Of a DNA stretch of 7,263 nt, positions 5,399 through 7,263 are shown piece by piece. Both the position numbers and the translations under genes were made by a program. The stretch's first letter is position 1. Every line of letters starts with the position of its first letter. The notes beneath the pieces were generated by a model. It was given only the letters and a program-made list of their open reading frames with translations, was not told the DNA's origin and ran no database searches. Source of the stretch: Nitrospira sp. (lineage in GTDB: Bacteria > Nitrospirota > Nitrospiria > Nitrospirales > Nitrospiraceae); contig JAICVE010000134.1 of NCBI GenBank assembly GCA_025935475.1, positions 1-7,263 on the forward strand. Direction: 5' to 3'.

Positions 5399-5605
5399 TG
5401 TATGCAGTCCCCTACGGGTGTTTATCCAGTCGTATATGACGCATTTTCCCTCAGAACCTTCGTTTGCACCCCCATAGCACATTTCCCAACCAGAAAAGCA
5501 GGTAGTTTTCCTAGTTTTGTCTGCTTGAGGGGAATTATCCAACAAGGCATCGCATTTGCTCATCGCCACAACGCTGCCTCGTCGAGCAATTCACCCGAAT
5601 GGGAC

Positions 5606-5620
5606 TGTCAGATTCTGACA
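5606..5620. repeat. Perfect inverted repeat TGTCAG-ATT-CTGACA, candidate operator
   Basis: The arms are 6 bp with a 3-base centre, and the repeat ends 31 bases before the ATG of the small secreted peptide. Its TGTCA...TGACA outer half-sites are the same as those inside the inverted repeat at 1618-1637, with one base more between them. Confidence 0.45.
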
Positions 5621-5639
5621 CCCGTTCTTTACATCACTA

Positions 5640-5644
5640 GGAGG
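5640..5644 (+). promoter_or_regulatory. Strong ribosome binding site of the small secreted peptide gene
   Basis: A perfect GGAGG lies 7 bases before the ATG at 5652. It is the best Shine-Dalgarno in the window and the main reason to believe this very short gene. Confidence 0.75.
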
Positions 5645-5651
5645 TCCTATC

Positions 5652-5831
5652 ATGACGCGTTTTGCACACATCATCGTACTTGCGGCTTTCCTCGCAGTGG
5701 GCATCGGTGCACCGGTGAGTTTTGCCAGCGAGCCTGCCCCGACCGAGCAGAAGGACAAGAAGGACACCAATAGCGGCAAGGCAGAAGACGACAGCAAGAA
5801 GGACGAGAACAAGAATAAGGGCGGAAAGTAA
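5652..5831 (+). CDS. Tiny secreted, highly charged peptide (59 aa precursor)
   Basis: The 59-residue frame encodes a clear Sec signal peptide: R3, hydrophobic 7-20, a small-residue end V-S-F-A with predicted cleavage after A25. The remaining 34 residues consist almost entirely of charged and small polar residues: 9 Lys, 5 Asp and 4 Glu, with only a few alanines and prolines and no aromatic or large aliphatic side chains. Such a chain should be disordered and sit in the periplasm or be exported. I do not recognise the family. It could be a metal- or polyanion-binding peptide, a stress-induced envelope peptide, or an electrostatic spacer, and none of these is shown by the sequence. Its perfect ribosome binding site, an upstream inverted repeat and an immediately following strong hairpin make it a self-contained, probably well-expressed unit. 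Confidence 0.75.
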   Translation: MTRFAHIIVLAAFLAVGIGAPVSFASEPAPTEQKDKKDTNSGKAEDDSKKDENKNKGGK

Positions 5832-5842
5832 TCAGGTTTCCC

Positions 5843-5868
5843 GGGAGCGCAGCGCCCGCTGCGCTCCC
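5843..5868 (+). terminator. Hairpin terminator after the small secreted peptide gene
   Basis: GGGAGCGCAGC at 5843-5853 pairs perfectly with GCTGCGCTCCC at 5858-5868 around a 4-base GCCC loop. It begins 11 bases after the stop codon. The T-tract is short (TTA), so termination may be partial, or the hairpin may mainly protect the 3' end. Confidence 0.7.
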
Positions 5869-6079
5869 TTACATGTCCCATCCTCCCATCCGCCTACAAT
5901 TTCCGCATTCCCTCTTCTACGTCTTGCTTGAGCATCTTGATTGGCCCGCGCATTCAGGGCACCATAGGCCCGTACCTACTGTACGTTGGTCCATACAGGC
6001 GGAGCTCGTTCTCCTGGCACCGGACGACACGCCGAAGATCCCACTCCAGTGGATCGAAGAGCCAGAGAATCCCGGGCTT

Positions 6080-6108
6080 TTGGCAGTGTAGAAATTTGTC
6101 GATATAGG
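6080..6108 (+). promoter_or_regulatory. Candidate promoter of the OmpA-family lipoprotein gene
   Basis: TTGGCA (6080-6085) and TATAGG (6103-6108) are separated by exactly 17 bases. The -35 matches at 5 of 6 positions; the -10 keeps TATA but lacks the final T. The predicted leader is about 60 bases. Confidence 0.35.
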
Positions 6109-6126
6109 TTCATCGACGGCATCGAC
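6098..6126. repeat. GTCGAT / ATCGAC repeats over the -10 region
   Basis: GTCGAT at 6098-6103 is inverted as ATCGAC at 6112-6117, 8 bases away. A direct second ATCGAC follows at 6121-6126. The cluster overlaps the predicted -10 and start of transcription of the downstream gene, so a regulator site is possible. Confidence 0.35.
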
Positions 6127-6177
6127 TTTGCTCGTGGCTGATTCATCCTACATCTTCACTTTCATGCAGGAGGGCTT

Positions 6178-7263
6178 ATGACACCGCACCGCGTCCGTCA
6201 TCATCGGATCTTCATGCAAGCAAGCCTGATGGCCTCTGTCATGCTCATGGGGTCCGGATGTGTCTCGACTGACACCCACCAGAAGGCGCTGGACGAACTG
6301 GAAAAGGCCAAGAAGGCTTCGGCCAGCCAAGCGGCAGAATTAGAGGCATTGAGAAAGAAGTCCAAGGCCGAGTCTGATCAGATGCAGCAGCAAGTGGCAG
6401 GACTCCAGCAAAACCTCGATCAGGAGACGAGCCAGCGCAAAAGCGCGGAACAGCAGGCGGCGTCGCTTGAGAAAGAACGCGAAGCCTTGTCTGCACGTTC
6501 TACGGAACTTCAGAATCGGCTCGACAGTCTCGAGCGCGAAAAAGGCCAGCTTGGTAGCGAGTTGAGCGACGTACGCGCGCAAATTGCGGCCCTGGAAAAC
6601 GACAAGCAGCAGCTTGCAAGCGGAACGGCCACGGCTCAAAGCGAGATCGTCAGGCTTCAACAGTGGGCCGCAGAACTGGAGGCTGAGTCGGCCCGGGTGG
6701 CGAAGGAGCGGGAGCAGTTGCGCCAGGAACAGTCCAGGCTATCTGCCAGTCTTGATCAGGAACGCCAGCGGCTGAAAGCCGAGGCGGAAGAAAAGGCCCG
6801 GCTCGCCAGGGAACATGAACGGCTCCAGCAGGAGCAGTCTCAGTTGTCCGCGAGTCTGGAGGAAGAGCGGAAGCGGCTGCTGGCAGAGACGGAAGAAAAG
6901 GCCCGGCTCCAGCAAGAGCAGTCTCAACTATCCGCCAGTCTGGACGAGGAGCGAAAGCGCCTCAAGGCCGAGGCGGAAGAAAAAGCCCGCCTTGAACAGG
7001 AGCGCGCCGCTAAGGAAGACGAGATTCGCCGCCTGACCAAGACCCAGGAAGAGTTGTCGCAGTCACTCAAGGATGAGATCGCCAAAGGCAACATCAAGAT
7101 CCAACAAGTACGGGATCGTCTTACGATCAACATGGTCGACCGTGTGCTGTTCGACTCAGGCCGCGCCGACATCAAGCCGGCGGGTTTGAAGGTGTTGAAA
7201 CAAGTCGGCGACGTGTTAAACAAAATTACGGATAAACAAATCAGGATTGAGGGCCATACCGAC
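6178..7263 (+). CDS. Coiled-coil OmpA-family lipoprotein, partial (C-terminus off the window)
   Basis: The frame is open from an ATG preceded by AGGAGG (4 bases away) to the window edge, giving 362 residues. Residues 1-28 look like a lipoprotein signal: R/H-rich 4-10, hydrophobic 11-24, then G-S-G-C with C28 lipidated; the -3 residue is atypical. Residues about 34-310 are a continuous coiled coil rich in Q, E, K and A. They include three near-identical 27-residue units (183-209, 218-244, 246-272) built around Q-E-Q-S-x-L-S-A-S-L. From 315 an OmpA C-terminal peptidoglycan-binding domain begins (RVLFDSGRADIKPAG), reaching I-E-G-H-T-D at the edge; the downstream binding arginine is not visible. 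The likely arrangement is a lipid anchor in the outer membrane, a long rod across the periplasm and a wall-binding tip, comparable in layout to Pal but with a far longer stalk. The partner system is unknown. Confidence 0.9.
   Translation, partial: MTPHRVRHHRIFMQASLMASVMLMGSGCVSTDTHQKALDELEKAKKASASQAAELEALRKKSKAESDQMQQQVAGLQQNLDQETSQRKSAEQQAASLEKEREALSARSTELQNRLDSLEREKGQLGSELSDVRAQIAALENDKQQLASGTATAQSEIVRLQQWAAELEAESARVAKEREQLRQEQSRLSASLDQERQRLKAEAEEKARLAREHERLQQEQSQLSASLEEERKRLLAETEEKARLQQEQSQLSASLDEERKRLKAEAEEKARLEQERAAKEDEIRRLTKTQEELSQSLKDEIAKGNIKIQQVRDRLTINMVDRVLFDSGRADIKPAGLKVLKQVGDVLNKITDKQIRIEGHTD

Larger units (their letters stand above)
5339..5651. other. Gene-free stretch between rluE and the small secreted peptide gene
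   Basis: These 313 bases separate two divergent genes and look less GC-rich than their surroundings. No frame has a convincing protein. The stretch holds an 8-bp tandem repeat (5383-5398), a 15-base inverted repeat (5606-5620) and the ribosome binding site of the next gene. Promoters for both neighbours must lie here, but I could not pick out a convincing hexamer pair for either. Confidence 0.6.
5869..6177. other. Intergenic stretch without a supported gene
   Basis: A 72-codon frame (5873-6091, plus) is open here but has no ribosome binding site. Its first half has uneven composition; its second half (ending E-L-V-L-L-A-P-D-D-T-P and so on) has codon use nearer to a real gene. It may be a decayed remnant or a chance frame, so it is not called. 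The right end carries a candidate promoter and repeats for the following OmpA-family gene. Confidence 0.45.

Noticed and set aside
5339..5569. A 77-residue N-terminal extension of RluE
   Set aside because: The extension has no family similarity, passes through an octamer repeat and would make the protein far longer than known RluE. Family similarity begins right after 5338.
5971..5985. CGTAC-CTACT-GTACG short inverted repeat
   Set aside because: The arms are only 5 bp, which is expected many times by chance in a window of this size, and it sits at no promoter.
5873..6091. A 72-codon plus-strand frame between the terminator and the OmpA-family gene
   Set aside because: It has no ribosome binding site and no recognised motif, and begins directly after a terminator. 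A decayed remnant is possible, so it is mentioned only in the intergenic entry.
6148..7223. Several minus-strand frames rich in Leu and Arg or Ser opposite the coiled coil
   Set aside because: They are the antisense image of a Q/E/K-rich repeated coiled coil (CTC, TTC and CTT codons) and show no independent coding signs.

Overview
The window reads as chromosomal DNA from a GC-rich, diderm (two-membrane) bacterium. It is packed with predicted outer-membrane or periplasmic lipoproteins, a Tat-exported molybdoenzyme and an OmpA-type cell-wall anchor. The overall style, including a lone molybdopterin oxidoreductase, a 49-residue basic protein, a 66-residue winged-helix protein and a BON lipoprotein, is reminiscent of Nitrospira (Nitrospirota). 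That placement rests on gene flavour, not on a marker gene, and is an inference. There are no RNA genes, insertion sequences, CRISPR arrays or phage modules.

Layout, left to right. Positions 1-1537 hold three minus-strand lipoprotein genes: a 5'-complete but truncated endonuclease/exonuclease/phosphatase-fold protein, a double-BON protein 12 bases upstream of it, and an unrecognised 145-residue lipoprotein. A divergent intergenic region (1538-1803) carries a perfect 8+8 inverted repeat. Next, on the plus strand, is a sulfite-oxidase-family molybdoenzyme (1804-2820), followed after 3 bases by a 49-residue basic protein. A convergent BamE/SmpA-like lipoprotein (3007-3366, minus) follows. It is separated by a 22-bp tandem repeat from a plus-strand two-transmembrane protein (3550-4374) that has an alpha-helical-repeat N-terminus and a pore loop resembling a K+ channel with a rewritten selectivity filter. 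Then come two minus-strand genes: a small winged-helix protein (4431-4631) and the 23S rRNA pseudouridine synthase RluE (4745-5338). A gene-poor, repeat-bearing stretch leads to a tiny secreted charged peptide (5652-5831) with a textbook ribosome binding site and a strong terminator hairpin. The window ends inside a coiled-coil OmpA-family lipoprotein (6178 onward).

These are mostly single-gene units with alternating orientation, not one large operon. The common theme is the cell envelope. Five proteins carry lipoprotein-type signal peptides, although only the BamE-like one has a textbook lipobox. One more is Tat-exported, one is a tiny Sec-exported peptide and one is a membrane channel-like protein. 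Only RluE and the two small basic proteins look cytoplasmic. The most unusual item is the channel-like protein, whose pore motif keeps the spacing and the glycine, aspartate and proline landmarks of a K+ filter but loses the residues that make it K+ selective. Several genes (the partial EEP gene, the 49-residue protein, the 59-residue peptide and the OmpA gene) are easy to miss because they run off an edge or are very short.
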